Part shown: positions 50,460 through 62,567 of the stretch, piece after piece
Layout of the letters: every line of letters begins with the position of its first letter
Numbering within the stretch: position 1 is the first letter of the stretch
Source: Megamerina dolium
Lineage: Eukaryota; Arthropoda; Insecta; Diptera; Megamerinidae
NCBI GenBank assembly: GCA_963854835.1
Contig: OY978527.1
Coordinates: 27,669,529 to 27,733,528, forward strand
DNA: 64,000 nt
Direction: 5' to 3'
Notes under the pieces: generated by a model
What the model was told of the DNA's origin: nothing
Database searches by the model: none
Seen by the model: only the letters and a program-made list of their open reading frames with translations
Made by a program: the position numbers and the translations under genes

Positions 50460-51615
50460 AGCCAACCAGCGGAGTCCGGAAGGTGCACCATTAGGACTTT
50501 CTTTGCGGTGCACTGTATTTAGCTGGCTAGCCGTTGTACCGTCAGGCCCTGGAGCCGTGGAGTTTGGCAATGATGTTCTCTTGACCTCATCAACCGTCAC
50601 CGGACTCCAGAGGTCATCTGTAGCCCAATGAAGGTTTCCACGGGTGGTGATGAGGAGCAAGATCCCTCCATGACCGCCCTCCAATACGGCTCCATGACAG
50701 ATTGAGCAGGAAGAACCGCAGTACCTCCAGGTCCATCAAGAATACTCCTGATGCACCTACCCTGATGTTGCCTCCAATTCCGCTGTGTGATGGCATACTC
50801 ACGACATCTCTCCCGCCTCCGATTAATCGATTGTTATTTCTAGTTTGGACAGGAAGGATGTCCATAAGATAGCTAGAGAGTCGCATAAGAGTACCTTCCT
50901 TACCATACTCCACAGCATTTGCCGCAATGGCATGAAGGGCATCAGGGCAATACGCAGTCCCCCTCCCAACAGTTTGCAGGCAGATACTGTCCAGCAATAT
51001 CTGATCAGCACTGCCTTGGACAACGATTTGCCGTTCCAGACGAAGCCGGATGATCGGGTCCGACAGAAACAGAGGAGGATGGACCCGCTTCAAGTTCGGA
51101 GAGGTAAGACTGAACTAAAGCCCGATAATAACTTTCTGCCCGGCTTTCTTTATGGCCTCAATAGAGCTCTGTGGGAAGAAACGGTGTAGTTCCTGGTTCA
51201 TAAAACGAACCCATCTTCCCGCAGTTAATTCAGCTTCCTTCCTCGCCATCAACAATTTTTCCTCCTCTGTCCATCTCGCCTTCACATCCGTTCTGGTGCG
51301 TAACTGGTCAAATTGGTCCGAGTGCATACGTCTCATTTGTACACCCAGACCGGTCTTCGTAGTAAAGGATTTGCCACAAAAGCGGCAGGTGCCGTCGCGT
51401 TCGCCGTCAACCGTCCGATCTGTCGTATTTTGTTGGTTTCTGGAATCTGGGATTCCAGTATTCATTATCCGAGGCATATTTGTATCATTTGGGCCAACAA
51501 AATAATATGTGCAAAGGGCTGGCAAAGCTATGCACACGTATGAAGCCTTCTCCGTCGGCCACACCGCCAGCAGTGAGTTACCGGTAAGCACCAACATGGA
51601 GGTGGAGATAAGCAC
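50460..51615 (-). pseudogene. R2-like LINE, 5' part of ORF
   Basis: R2-type elements encode one protein with DNA-binding N-terminus, RT and a restriction-like endonuclease. 51115-51615 (166 aa) shows a C2H2 finger (CRFCGKSFTTKTGLGVQMRRMH) and a Myb-like domain (ARWTEEEKLLMARKEAEL, then FMNQELHRFF). The linker at 50614-51090 is recognisable in a shifted frame (RDRRR-type, then VMEPYWRAVM). 50460-50684 shows DLWSPVTVDEVK and TAPGPDGTTA, the RT start. Everything after is missing. No 28S rRNA gene flanks it, so it is a dead copy outside rDNA or a non-rDNA R2 relative. Confidence 0.85.
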
Positions 51616-53133
51616 ATCTGCAATCCCTAGGCCTATTGGGTGTGGAAGCCTGTACAGCGTTCAAATGCAACAAGTGCAAGGATTGCAGTTTACTTATTTT
51701 TTAGAAAACGAAACCAATCTACTTTACGCCCAAGCCCTATTACTTTCTAATTTCTCACTAAGTTCATGTGATTTCTTGACATTATCCTAGAGCTTCACAA
51801 AGCCCTCCACAGAATTGGACGAGTATCTGTATGCCTCAAAATAGTATGTTCCCTCATACGAGTTTTCCACATCTTCTGTGTCCGAACTATAACTGAAAAT
51901 AACGTTTGAGTTAATCTCATAATCTGGCAGCATGACTTTAGTGCATTCAATGTCGTGGACAGATTTTTTTTAAATTCTGCAGCACGAACAGAACTTAGGC
52001 CATCCCCTCCGAAGCCAATTGCACTCGTGTTTGTTCTTTCCCCTTTCTCTCTCTCCTCCCTTAGCAATTGGTTTACTCTGCTTATAACCTCTCCTTCACG
52101 CCTTAACAGTTAAAGTTTTTTTTTTGAATATTGTGAACTGATGTTTCGTCTATTTTGTGAAGACCAAGACACCTTAAATATCTAGGGCTCACGCTTTTTT
52201 CCTGATATGACTTCGAACTCTTTTAGTAGTTTGATTATAGTTCTTTAAAGCCCTTAACTTGATATTCGTTTTACTCGACACTTTTTACTTTTCCTTAATC
52301 ACTACTTTTGCTGCAGATCAACTGCTTAACTCGTTACATGAATACTGGAAGGCCTCGTGAGGATAGTAGTATTTTATAATGTTCTCTAATACTTCATAAT
52401 AATAAGAACACTACTGTTGGATTAAAACATCTTAAGTTGCTCTTTGCTGGAGTGCAAACTTTATTGTCACTTTAATTTTTGTGAAGTTACATATTTTTAT
52501 GCTACCTTATTCGTACTTAGCCTAATCCACTCATTCTTGGTTTGTTTTATTCTACTATCGCAGCATTTTTGCTATCGCAGCAGCTTAGATTCGGTCACTA
52601 TTTTATTGCACTGTTTACTCTATTTAAAGTGAAGTGTGATCTTGCAAAGTTAAGTTTACAATTAAATATCGAGAATTAGAAATGTGTCAATCGGTTATTA
52701 TGCAACAAAGTATTTCTACACTTTTGAGTTTAAAAATTCTGTTTACATTATTATTTGTATTGTTATTGTGTAATAAAGTATTTCTACACTTTTGAGTTTA
52801 TAAATTCTGATTGCATTATTATTTGTATTGTTTACAATATTCATTATTACAATTAAATTGTGTCATAAGTGATACTGACCCTATACGTTATATTGAAAAT
52901 ATGCATGATTTGATGATCCACATTTTTAGGCTGAGTATGTGTGTCATTCGGAAGCACTCTTCAAGGGACTGCTAAAACATCAAATGTATTTTCAATTGTG
53001 ACTCTTCCATGTGATAATCTCTTATTAAAATTGTTTTCTTCATGGCTTAAATTAGTGCCTGTTAATGTAATTTCACTTATATTTGAAAATTATATAATCA
53101 ATTATTATTACTTGGAAATAGACGCATTAAATG
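51616..53133. other. Unassigned stretch
   Basis: No supported gene in 1.5 kb. The minus ORF 51795-52067 (90 aa, basic start) has no motif I know; the region next to 51616 may be the 5' UTR of the R2-like element. A short tandem duplication lies at 52707-52832. Confidence 0.4.
52707..52832. repeat. Tandem duplication, 68-bp spacing
   Basis: A block of about 58 bp starting 'aaagtatttctacacttttg' at 52707 recurs at 52775 with three mismatches. Confidence 0.85.
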
Positions 53134-53538
53134 TTAGTTCAATGGAAATGCATTGTCGTCGATAAAATAAAAAGGAAACGGTTCTGTTGTGTTAGGCAAT
53201 TGTTTTGGTGACGGAAACGATAACTTTCTTTCTTTAAGAAGCTTGCCCAAAGAGCCTTCAGCGAAAATTGCATCATCACTTTTACTTCCATATGCTCCTA
53301 TGTCTACCATAGAAAAACAGTAATTTGCTTCGCATACTGCCAATAGTACAAGTCTATGTCTATGTCTACGTTTGTAAGTGTAGAACTGTGATCCTGCATT
53401 AGGCGGACAAACTATTGATACATGTTTGCCGTCAATTGCTCCTAAACAGTTCGGCAGTTTCCTTTTTCGCTCATATTGCCGTACAATGCGCTTCCAGTCT
53501 TCATGGTTCGGTGCTGCACGATACCTCACAGGTCTCAT
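53134..53538 (-). pseudogene. PIF/Harbinger transposase catalytic core fragment
   Basis: 134 aa of a HARBI1-type nuclease: LPNCLGAIDGKHVSI (first catalytic Asp), PPNAGSQFYTYKRRH, LLAVCEANYCFSMVDIGAYGSKSDDAIF (second Asp) and FYFIDDNAFPLN (third region). Both ends are missing: the N terminus above 53538 stops at RYRAAPNHEDWKRI, and the C-terminal Glu region is lost beyond 53134. Frame open throughout. It fits, in alignment order, just downstream of the piece at 35025-35357, but lies on the other strand 18 kb away. Confidence 0.9.
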
Positions 53539-54503
53539 GAATAATCAGACATACATTTGGAACAGATATCTTAAATTTCAATTATTATAAATATCTGGTA
53601 CCACCGTGTGCTAAAAATCTGCAGATGAAACATTTGTAAGCGTGTTATTTTTTACAACTTATTACTTGTATATATCGCTTACATCAATGTCAATGCTAAC
53701 CTACATTCTGCAGGAATTGGCTTTCTTGCAGAACATTTTTCCAAATTATCTTTCGTTGGTGCCAAGAGAGCGTGAAAGTTGTAGACGGACATTCTTATGT
53801 ATGACTTAAGTATTAGTGTATGATATGTTGTTTCATAAAAATAGGCTTAACCCACCACCTCCTGCTTAATTTCTTAATTAGTTTATTTACAATTTTTTTT
53901 TTGCGTAAAATCAACATGAAGCAAAAATTAATATTTTATGAAAATCAGCCACCGTTCATTATGTGGTGTTTCATTTGAAAACGATTTTATTAGAATTCCT
54001 CGCGCTATTGTAAATGAGCAGGCGATGAATCGCAGCGAGTGTTCTCGACTTCGAATTCGAATGCGAGTCTCGCACTTTTCTTTTGTTAATATTTTTTAAA
54101 TAAAAAAACAAAATGATTTTCTATAAGAAGTTCTTACTTTTTTCTTTATTGAATCCCGATATAAGACTAAATCTAAAAATGACAAGCAAAAGTTTACAAT
54201 TATGAAAATATCAAAATAAATGTTTATATTTATAAAAAATGCCTATATTGTTTGGTCTTAATATTGATTGGGTAAACGATCCTGCGGATTGTTTACCTAA
54301 ATTGATTTTATTGATTTGGATCTGAAATGCGAGTTAGTATTTCACGACATTAATTCCTAATAATTTGAAAATATTTTACCACAGTTCGATGCACTTGAGG
54401 TCAGCTTGTGTTGGAAATGCAAGCTCAGCATTTATTTATAATTGAAAAAAGTAATATTGAAATTAAAATATGAACTCAAAGGATAGCGTATGTAAACAAC
54501 TTA
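53539..54503. other. Unassigned stretch
   Basis: No supported gene. A perfect 12-bp palindrome TTCGAATTCGAA lies at 54050-54061 within a CG-richer patch (54020-54075). Part of it may be eroded Harbinger sequence. Confidence 0.4.
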
Positions 54504-55043
54504 TGCTGCAACTAGCCACCGACGTAGCGTACGTACGTACCGTTCGTACGTAAGAGCAAAAATTTGTCAAAAGTTATGCCCGTAGCAGCGACGGAGAAAT
54601 CGACTGTTCTTTCTTATATACATACATAACAATGTTGCCATGTAACACTGTGCGTGCATGCTTTTAATCACACTTACCATTTTCATGATCAAATTTCATA
54701 ATATATATGTTATAAACTAAAAAAAAATTAATATACGTGAAGTATATTTTAATAAATAACTAAACACGATAATAGTTTTGATTAATTAAAAAAAAAACTA
54801 AACTTTATTAGTTAAGTTTTTATTCATTTATAAAAGTCTAAGCTGGTAACCCTGTAAACATATAGAGCGATCAGCTGACACGTTTTTACGTAAAAAATCA
54901 AATTGCTGTTGATTCTCTCCGCTACGAGCAACGTCTACGTCACCGTCATACGTTGGTGAGTTTTCGTTAACACGGCATTCCCATAAGATAGGTCGTGTCA
55001 GCTGACACGTTCTACGTTTTTACGTCGGTGGCTAGTTGCAGCA
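54504..55043. mobile_element. MITE with TTA duplication (Harbinger-type)
   Basis: 540 bp with perfect 23-bp terminal inverted repeats (54504-54526 TGCTGCAACTAGCCACCGAC..., and 55021-55043) and a TTA duplication (54501-54503, 55044-55046). A 3-bp TTA/TAA duplication is characteristic of PIF/Harbinger. The interior has no ORF; it has CGTA-rich palindromic sequence (54527-54560) and two copies of CAGCTGACACGTTTTTACG-like sequence (about 54873 and 55000). Confidence 0.88.
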
Positions 55044-55149
55044 TTACAATATGCAATGGCTTTGCCAAAGCGTTATTTACATACATGTACATATGCATAG
55101 TTTTGACACATGTAATTAATTGCATATACGTTAAAATTCCTATTACGGA

Positions 55150-57150
55150 TATAAACTTAGTTTATAACTACCAGCCCAGGGCGAGTGGAGTTGGTTTCTT
55201 ACTATCAAATCAAGCACGTAAAGCGCTAATGGATTGGAAGCCGATCTCTGACCGGATTAACACAGCAAGGTTCAGCACCCGCGTCAAAAATATCACGTGT
55301 GTGCAGTGTTATGCACTCGGATTACTCGGACAAGAAAGCTTTTTACAGCTGCCGCTAAAAACCAAAATCAGCAAACACAACAAAAATTCAACATACGCAA
55401 GCTACAAGACGCTTATGTTAAAATCAAATTTACGGCTTCATCCGGAAAAAAGGAGAAACCAAAAAAACTTTATTGCATATATAAACCATCTTCAATGAAA
55501 TCGCAAAGAAACAACATATGGGGTTCTCTGAGAAAAATCGAAAATCTTGGATATCAGATAAGACTTGAGAGCTTATTCAGTTACGAAAACGCGAAAAATA
55601 TCACTTGAACGCAGCTAAGGCACGGAACGCTAAGGCGGAACGACAAAAGTCATAAAGTCAAATTGATAGAGAAGTGAAACGCAGCGCTCGGAATGGTAAG
55701 CACAAATGGACAGAGAATCTTGCTCGAGAAGCTGAAGCAGCTGCTGCAACAAACCGCAGCGGAGACTTATATAGAACAACAAGAAGACTGACGCAAGACA
55801 AAAACACCTCTTCGCTACCAATAAGAGACGCAGCCGGCACACTCGTGACACGAACAGAGCGGTAACTGTTCATTTGGACACAGTACTACACCGACATGCT
55901 CCCCAAGACTACGAGCTCTGAAGAACGAGACGATATCCCACTGCGAGCTCATGAAGAACGAGACGATATCTCACTAGAATGAAGAAGAGCAACAAAGCCC
56001 CAGAACACGATGACATCTCACCGGTGTTATTAAAAACCGATCCCGAGACCAATGCACGCCTAAATTACCCCGTAATAAAAGGGTTCTGGGACACTGGTAA
56101 CCTTCCTGATGAAGTGAAAGAAGTCGTAATCATAAAAATCCCAAAGGAAAGAAACCTTTCAGAGTGTAAGAATTGGAGAGGCATCACACTATTGAGTATG
56201 ACCAACAAGGTAATCGCGCAGATCATAAAGAAAAGGCTCTCAGCCGCACTTCAACCCGAGGTCTGACAGGAACAGGCTGGCGTCAGGCCTAATCGTTCTT
56301 GCATTGACCACATAAACAGTCTCCGAGTCATCGTCCAACAATCAGTTGAATGGAGGTCCCCACTTTACCTTGTGTTCATTGACTTTCAAAAAGCGTTTGA
56401 CACTATACACCACGGTACTATTCGTAACGCTCTCGAATGCAAAGGAGTCCCATGCAAAATCATCAAACTCGTCGAGGCACTCTACACCGAAGCAGGTTGC
56501 CGGGTAATGCGCGAATAAGTTCTAGGCGACAGAATAAAGATACTCACAGGCGTACGCCAGGGGTGTGTATTATCATCACTGCTTTTCAACATCGTATTTG
56601 ATACCATTATGAAGAATGTCACATGACCTGAAAGTGGGATTACCTAGGGCCTGCGGGGCCTGTTATCTCATACCTACTCCGATATGGAGACGAAATTGCA
56701 ACTGGTGCAAGATGCCGCCGCTAAAGTCGGCTTGACATTCAACATTCCAAAAACCAAAGCAATGCATATAGACACCCAAAATACGCGTGCCTTTGCGATT
56801 GATGGTATCCAGCTGCAGGAAGTACAATCTTTTTGCTATCTGGGTAGCATCATCTCGACGTCGAGTGGTTCGAGCGAAGACATCCAAAATCGCATCAAAA
56901 AGCACTAGTAGCATTCGGCACTCTACGTCTAATCTGGAATGCATCACACATCTCACGGCGTACAAAATTGAAAATATTTAACAATAAACGCCATCGATTG
57001 GAAGCCACAAGGCAGCCGAAGACGAAGGCCAGCGAACATTTGGAGACGGTTGCTGGAGTCGGAAGCCCACGCTGTGAACCTGAGGTGGAGCGAAGTTAAG
57101 AGACTGGCACAAGACAGATCTGAATGGAGAAAATTTTCTGTGGCCCTTTG
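55150..57150 (+). pseudogene. APE-type non-LTR retrotransposon (LINE) remnant
   Basis: Plus strand. 55180-55330 encodes the end of the endonuclease domain (GVGFLLSNQARKALMDWKPISDRI, TCVQCYA). After deletions, 55674-55865 encodes TENLAREAEAAAATNRSGDLYRTTRRLTQ. 55979-56620 encodes RT: KAPEHDDISPVLLK, LSECKNWRGITLLS, PLYLVFIDFQKAFDTIHHG and GVRQGCVLSSLLFNIVFD, with stops at 56264 and 56516. The catalytic YADD box is lost in a deletion near 56650. 56684-56908 encodes VGLTFNIPKTKAM and FCYLGS. 56990-57150 encodes the C-terminal RRPANIWRRLLE and LAQDRSEWRKF. It lacks its 5' part. Clade uncertain (RTE/CR1-like vocabulary). Confidence 0.88.
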
Positions 57151-57407
57151 TTCCTAGAATACCACTATTAGTTAGGATTTTTGCACTACATACCTCCCCA
57201 TCCTTTGCTAACCTCGTTTCGAATAACTTCCTCGTGGCCAGATATTGTGAGGGCACGAAAAGTTAACCACGACAACTAAGTCCCCGGTGCACAATGGTCT
57301 CACCTTTTGATACCACTTTGTCCTAAATGTTAATAACGGCAATTATTCTATTAACCAGCGCCTCCAAAACATATCTGCAAACCGTTGGGATTCGAACCAA
57401 CTACTTT

Positions 57408-59926
57408 TTAACACATCCGAGCTGTTGATTTCATGCCGCTTGAGCTCCCCAGCAAAAGGTGATTTGGTGTGATGGCTTCAGCGTTGCTGTCATCAAAAGG
57501 AACGTACGTTAAGGGCCGCATATTTACAATATTTTCTACTTCAGCCATCATACTTCTCAAAAACTCTTCATTTGGCGAGCGAGTAGGTGTTATTTTGTAG
57601 AAAACAGTTTTTATTGTTTTTTTTTTCGCATCCCGCGAGAGAAGAATGCCACGCCACGCCACGCCTTGCCATAAAATTCCGTATAGCCAATATGCAAGAG
57701 TTTGTATTTAGAGAACACTGGATTTCTATGTGAACCGCTCTTATGGTTAAGCACGTGAATAAAACTCCATAGCATTTTTCTTTGTGTCGATTTATCGTTA
57801 TCAAAATGGGTCCGAAGAAATCTCATATCGTGAAAGTTACACATTTGACAGTTTCTAATTTGCTTCTTAAAAACGACGCGCAGGCGCGGTATATAGTAAA
57901 ATTGTCGAATTTCATTTACAGCTGTTTCATGATTCAAATGGCTATAGAAATTATGGTAGTGCATTATTATTAAAGTAGTTACCGGATTTTCTTTTGGAAG
58001 GATTATCGACCTTATCTGCTCACTTTTAACTCATGCCATATCGATTCGTCCATCAATGCGCATAATGTTGTTTTCATCCAAATATGGCGATTTTTTGTAT
58101 ATGGGAATCACTCAGCTGTGCTTGCCGATATAAGATATGTTCCGCTTTTATAATCTCTTCTTGAATGATTTTTCCACACTGTATTTTCAGTAAAACGTAA
58201 CGCAAAGGCGGTAGTACGTATGGCGCGAATCCACTTTAAGAAACATTTTTCTTCGATTGCTTCAGTAACTGCCTCTATATGCAATAGGCGGAGTTTCATC
58301 TCCTCCGTCTTTCTATAGTTGAATGAACGTCAGTAAGCCATTTGGCTTCACGCATGTATAGAAGTTGTGGGCTACTAAACCAGCGACCATCATTATGTAG
58401 GACTATCTTACTCACCCATTTGGTGGCTTTATCCGCTATATTAAGTTTGCTGGGTATCCAATTCCACTCATTCGGATCCGTGAAATCCAGAATTTTGCTT
58501 ACTCGAAATCCAACAAATTGTCTATATTTGCGATGATCGGAATGCAGCCCATTCAAGACCGTCTTAGAATCCGACCAGTACACCTTTCGACTTGTAAATT
58601 ATGGTTTTGAAGAATATGATTTGCAATCTAGCTCCAATAAGCGCTGTCATGAGTTCCAAGCGTGGAATAGATGTCAGTTTCAGCGGGGCCACTTCAGTAC
58701 TGGACCCGATTAATGAGCATACAATATCTCTACCGTCCGTGATCCTAAAATACGAAACTGCAGCGTACCCATTTTCACCGGCATCTACAAATGTATGCAG
58801 CTGCACGTCGAGCAAGTTATAATTAGCGTAAGCAATTATAACTTGTTCGGAAGCAATTTTATCCAATCAAGCCATCTTAAAAACTTTGCTGGCAAGATCA
58901 TACTAAGCTCGTACTAAGAAACTGCGCTGCGCCAGATTTCTTGCATTAAAATCTTTGCGTACATAAGAAAGTGACCTAACAGCCCACCTTTCTCTTTGTA
59001 GGGGGGCGGTCACCAGTGAAAGTGTCGCTCTCTAATTTCGGTGTCGATACTCTGAAAGTAATATTGTCATCATCTGGCATCCAGAATATCCCAAGCACCT
59101 TCTCCATAGCTGTATCGCTGGCAAGGCTCAAACTTTCACTTGTTGCCTGCATTTCAGTATTAAGCTCCTGCAAAACTTCACCTGCATTCGATGTCCAATT
59201 ACGAAATTAAAAACCACCTTAACTATGTCCAAATTTAACTTGTTTAGTTATTTTAATTGCCTCTTCTATTGTGTCAAAGGAACTTAAATAGTCATCCACA
59301 TAGTGAGTACGCCAAAAAGCTCTAGCTGCCTGTGGAAATTCGTTTTCGTACTCTGACCCGTTAAGATGTTTAACATATTGGAAAATATTTGGTGCACAAG
59401 TATGCCAGCATTGCATCCTCGCCATAAAAAACATTGGACATATTGATCTTCAGATCTAATAAAAATCTGTTGAAATATTTCGGCAATGTCACCACGCACC
59501 CAAAACAGGCTTTTGTCTAAATATTGTAGTATATCTGGCAGCTTTCCTAGCAAATCAGGCCCTTCTGAAAACGGAAAAAATTGGTAAATACCACACTTTA
59601 TCATTAGATTCTTCATGCTTATTTAACTTATGGATATACCCATTGGCCCTTTGACCCTTTTTATATACCCTTTGGCCAAATAAACTGAAATTGTTTTCTT
59701 AAAAATGCTGAGCAGCTGCGGATCAGCATTCAGTTTTTTCTCCACACACAAAAGTCTTTTCTTTGCTATTTGGAATTTTAAAATTATCATACCGCCACAA
59801 AAGCGCAGTTTCATAATGACTATCAGAACGATTTCTAGTTAATCCCTTCAGAATATCTAAACAACGTTCATCTTCAGAACTGGCCTTTAATTGAGACGAC
59901 AAACTAACACCTATGTATATTTTCAA
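57408..59926 (-). pseudogene. pol: BEL/Pao retrotransposon pol remnant
   Basis: Fragments follow the BEL order on the minus strand. 59723-59926: linker HYETALLWRYDNF. 59284-59616: RT with LFWVRGDIAEIFQQIFI. 59219-59434: catalytic box YVDDYLSSF. 58976-59173: MEKVLGIFWMPDDD. 58564-58866: RNase H with HTFVDAGENGYAAVSY and IPRLELMTALIG. 58296-58583: YWSDSKTVLNGL and NIADKATKW. 57611-57964: integrase zinc site (HLNHETAVNEIRQFYYIPRLR, CQMC). 57408-57662: C-terminal integrase (ITPNHLLLGSSS). Many frameshifts; no LTRs recognised. gag is absent. Confidence 0.9.
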
Positions 59927-60559
59927 GCGAATAAAATGTTTTTACCATTTTTTGCAGCTTTATATCACCGTCAGAAGTACACTCGCAAATGTGAAAACTT
60001 TATGATACACTAGACTTTTAATTGCTACTACAAGCTCCGTAAATTAACCACCCGAACGTAGTCTTAATCGCTACAGGCTCAGTAGGTTTTCGTTACTGAA
60101 TTTTATGTGGAATTCCTAATTTCCAATTACCTAGCCCTATGAGTAGCCGAGGTATAGCGTTTTCATAAATGCGTTTTTTAAATGGAATATTTCTTTAGTG
60201 TTTAAATTGCTTACATAATGCTGTAACAGTCAATGTTTGTATTGGCAGCGACAAGTTACTCGCTGTGTGCACGTTCTTTTATTTTCTTCGCTTGATTTAT
60301 TAAAATTTCAACATTAAATTTTCTTGAAATTTTTTCTTCTCGCTGTATTTCACATTCAAACAAAATGTGTCTGACTGGCCGCTTAGCTGTAATTCATTGA
60401 CAATAAACAATAAATTAAACTTTCGTATTATTTTCCATTTCTAACCACGGTCAAGCGATTTGAACATTTTGCAATTAGCAACATTGTTGCAGAACTACTT
60501 GCACACGCAAGATGATTTCGAATCTTCTCTGTTTTACTTATAATGTACGGGGCGATTTT
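59927..60559. other. Unassigned stretch
   Basis: No ORF or repeat that I can support. It lies between BEL pol and the pogo element and may hold decayed BEL protease/gag or the 3' end of pogo. Confidence 0.4.
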
Positions 60560-61646
60560 TTAAATTTCCACATAACGAGACTTGACTTGACCGATAATCC
60601 CAACGTCCAAAGGTTGCAATTTATGGGTGCAATGGGGCGGAAAAGTCAACATGTTGATGCCATGCTCAATAGCAAAATCGATTGATTCAATCGATAAGTG
60701 GGAAGTGTGATTATCCAGCAGCAGAAGAGTTGGTGATTCTTTGCTGGCATGCGAGTGTTTTTGGAAATGTTTCATGAATTTTAAAAATTCAGCCGTTTGC
60801 ATGTATCCACTTTTATTCGCGTGCCCTTCATCGCCTTCTGCGAGCATCTTGAATGTTTTTAGCATGTTCACTTTAGGGAAAATAAAAAAGGCTAGAATGA
60901 ATTGACCTGCGGCATTAACTACTAGCGCAACCAAAACATTCGTTCCACGTTCGGCGGATGACATTTGCCCAACGCGTTTCACACCTTTTTCGGCCAACAA
61001 TTTTTGGACATGGGCTGGGACAGTTAGAAAACCCGCTTCATCCATGTTCCAAATTCTTTCACGCGGAAATTTAAATTCATCATAAAGTTCACCAAGTTGA
61101 GTGTAGAATTCGTCTACACTTTCCTTGTTGAATCCTCTGACTCGTTGAAGGCTGATTTGTCCAGTCCTTACTGGCCATTCCATTCCATTTTTCCAAAACA
61201 TCCTTGTTTATTTTTTCCTTCTGTCCGAATTCAAATGCCATGGTTCTCAGCTCATTGATGGATAAACCGTAGTTCAATTGCTGGCAGTCAAAATATAATG
61301 CATCAAACTGTTCTCTTGCACTGCCGAAAAAATCTGAAAGAAAATATTTGGTTAATCAAAAATACACTAAAAAAAATAAAAATTAACGAACCGTTTGACC
61401 ACCGGATTTTTTGCGAGATTGAAGAAACTGCTGCATTTTCTCTTCGGTGTTATCATATTTTCCCATTTGTTTGTCGTATTCATTTAAAATGCGGTACAAA
61501 CTGGCTTGTGGATATTCAAGGGCTTTTGAAACTTCAAACGGCTTTCGTTTATCGATTTTCACTGCCTTGAGCATTTCCAACAAATCATCGTCACTTGGAG
61601 CTGGTTTTCGTGGGTTTTCAGTGACTTTCTTGTAGTTTCTTGACAT
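60560..61646 (-). pseudogene. pogo/Tigger-like transposase, spliced
   Basis: A DDD transposase of the pogo group. 61384-61646 encodes a psq-type helix-turn-helix (DDDLLEMLKAVKIDKRKPFEVSKALEYPQASLYRIL). An intron of about 60 bp follows (donor near 61381, acceptor TTTCTTTCAG near 61335). The second exon starts DFFGSAREQFDALYF and YGLSINELRTMAFEFGQ, a CENP-B-type domain, and breaks by a deletion/frameshift near 61170-61200. 60560-61201 (213 aa) carries the catalytic core: RIWNMDEAGF (Asp 1), SAERGTNVLVAL, LLLLDNHTSH (Asp 2), PPHCTHKLQPLDV (Asp 3). Catalytic residues are present. No terminal repeats found; a domesticated gene is not excluded. Confidence 0.85.
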
Positions 61647-62567
61647 GATGACTCAATAAATGAGCTAAAAATATGTTGAAAATAACTCTACTGACCGAAA
61701 ATGCTAAAGAACGCTTTATTTGCTTAATCACTCGATTTTTGACATTCCTCAACTCACCCCACAAAAAATCCTCAACTAACCCCAAACACATGTTGTGAGA
61801 ATTGAGTAGCGTCATTTCGGTGGCTTGCAAAATTTGGATCGGATCTTTTAGCATTTCTATAGTTCAGAGTCCAACTAATAATTTGGGTATACTCACATTT
61901 GTTTTTCCGGAAAATATAGTTGAAAAATCGATAGAGGAAAAAAATAAAAAATAAACTTTCAGAACGTCCAACTTTATAAAATTAAAATAAAGAGCACAAA
62001 AAATGCATCCACACGGGTCGGAGTCGTACAAAAAACTGGTTTCGGCCGTTACGAATCTATGACATTTGGAATCGGACACGAATGCCAATTCACTATGGCA
62101 CTACGGTGAGTTTCTCAACTCACCCCACTCCTCAACTCACCCCACTTGCCTCTAAATTTTTTACTCCAATGGCAAAAGTATTGAAATAATTAGTAAAGTG
62201 CGCTGATTATCTGTAAAAAAATTATAAAACGCAAATAAATTAACACAAGAATTTATACTATTTGAATGTTCTTTATTTTAATGTTTCTTCAACGCCTTCT
62301 TGTGATAGACTGACTACAATGACAGATTACAAAAAAAAATCAAATAGAAAAAGAATTGCCAACGTTTAAATTTCATAATGCAATCTCAATATTCCCACTC
62401 ATTATTATAATTTTAACTCTACGTTACTTTACTTTTTCAACAAAAACAAAACAAAAAATAAACTACTTTAATTTAATGAACAAACAAAAATAAAATAAAA
62501 TTAATCAATCCTTGATTTTAAATTCATTAAATTGCACAAATAGTTATGACGATTTGTAACCAATGCC
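61647..62567. other. Non-coding stretch with CTCAACTCACCCCAC repeats
   Basis: No supported gene. The motif CTCAACTCACCCCAC appears at about 61748, 62107 and 62131, with a variant at 61770. These may be subterminal repeats of the pogo element. 62260-62567 is AT-rich and could include the 3' LTR of copia-2, but no partner is in the window. Confidence 0.5.

Noticed and set aside
51795..52067. Host gene encoding the 90-aa minus ORF
   Set aside because: No motif, no splice context, no neighbour support; length is compatible with chance.
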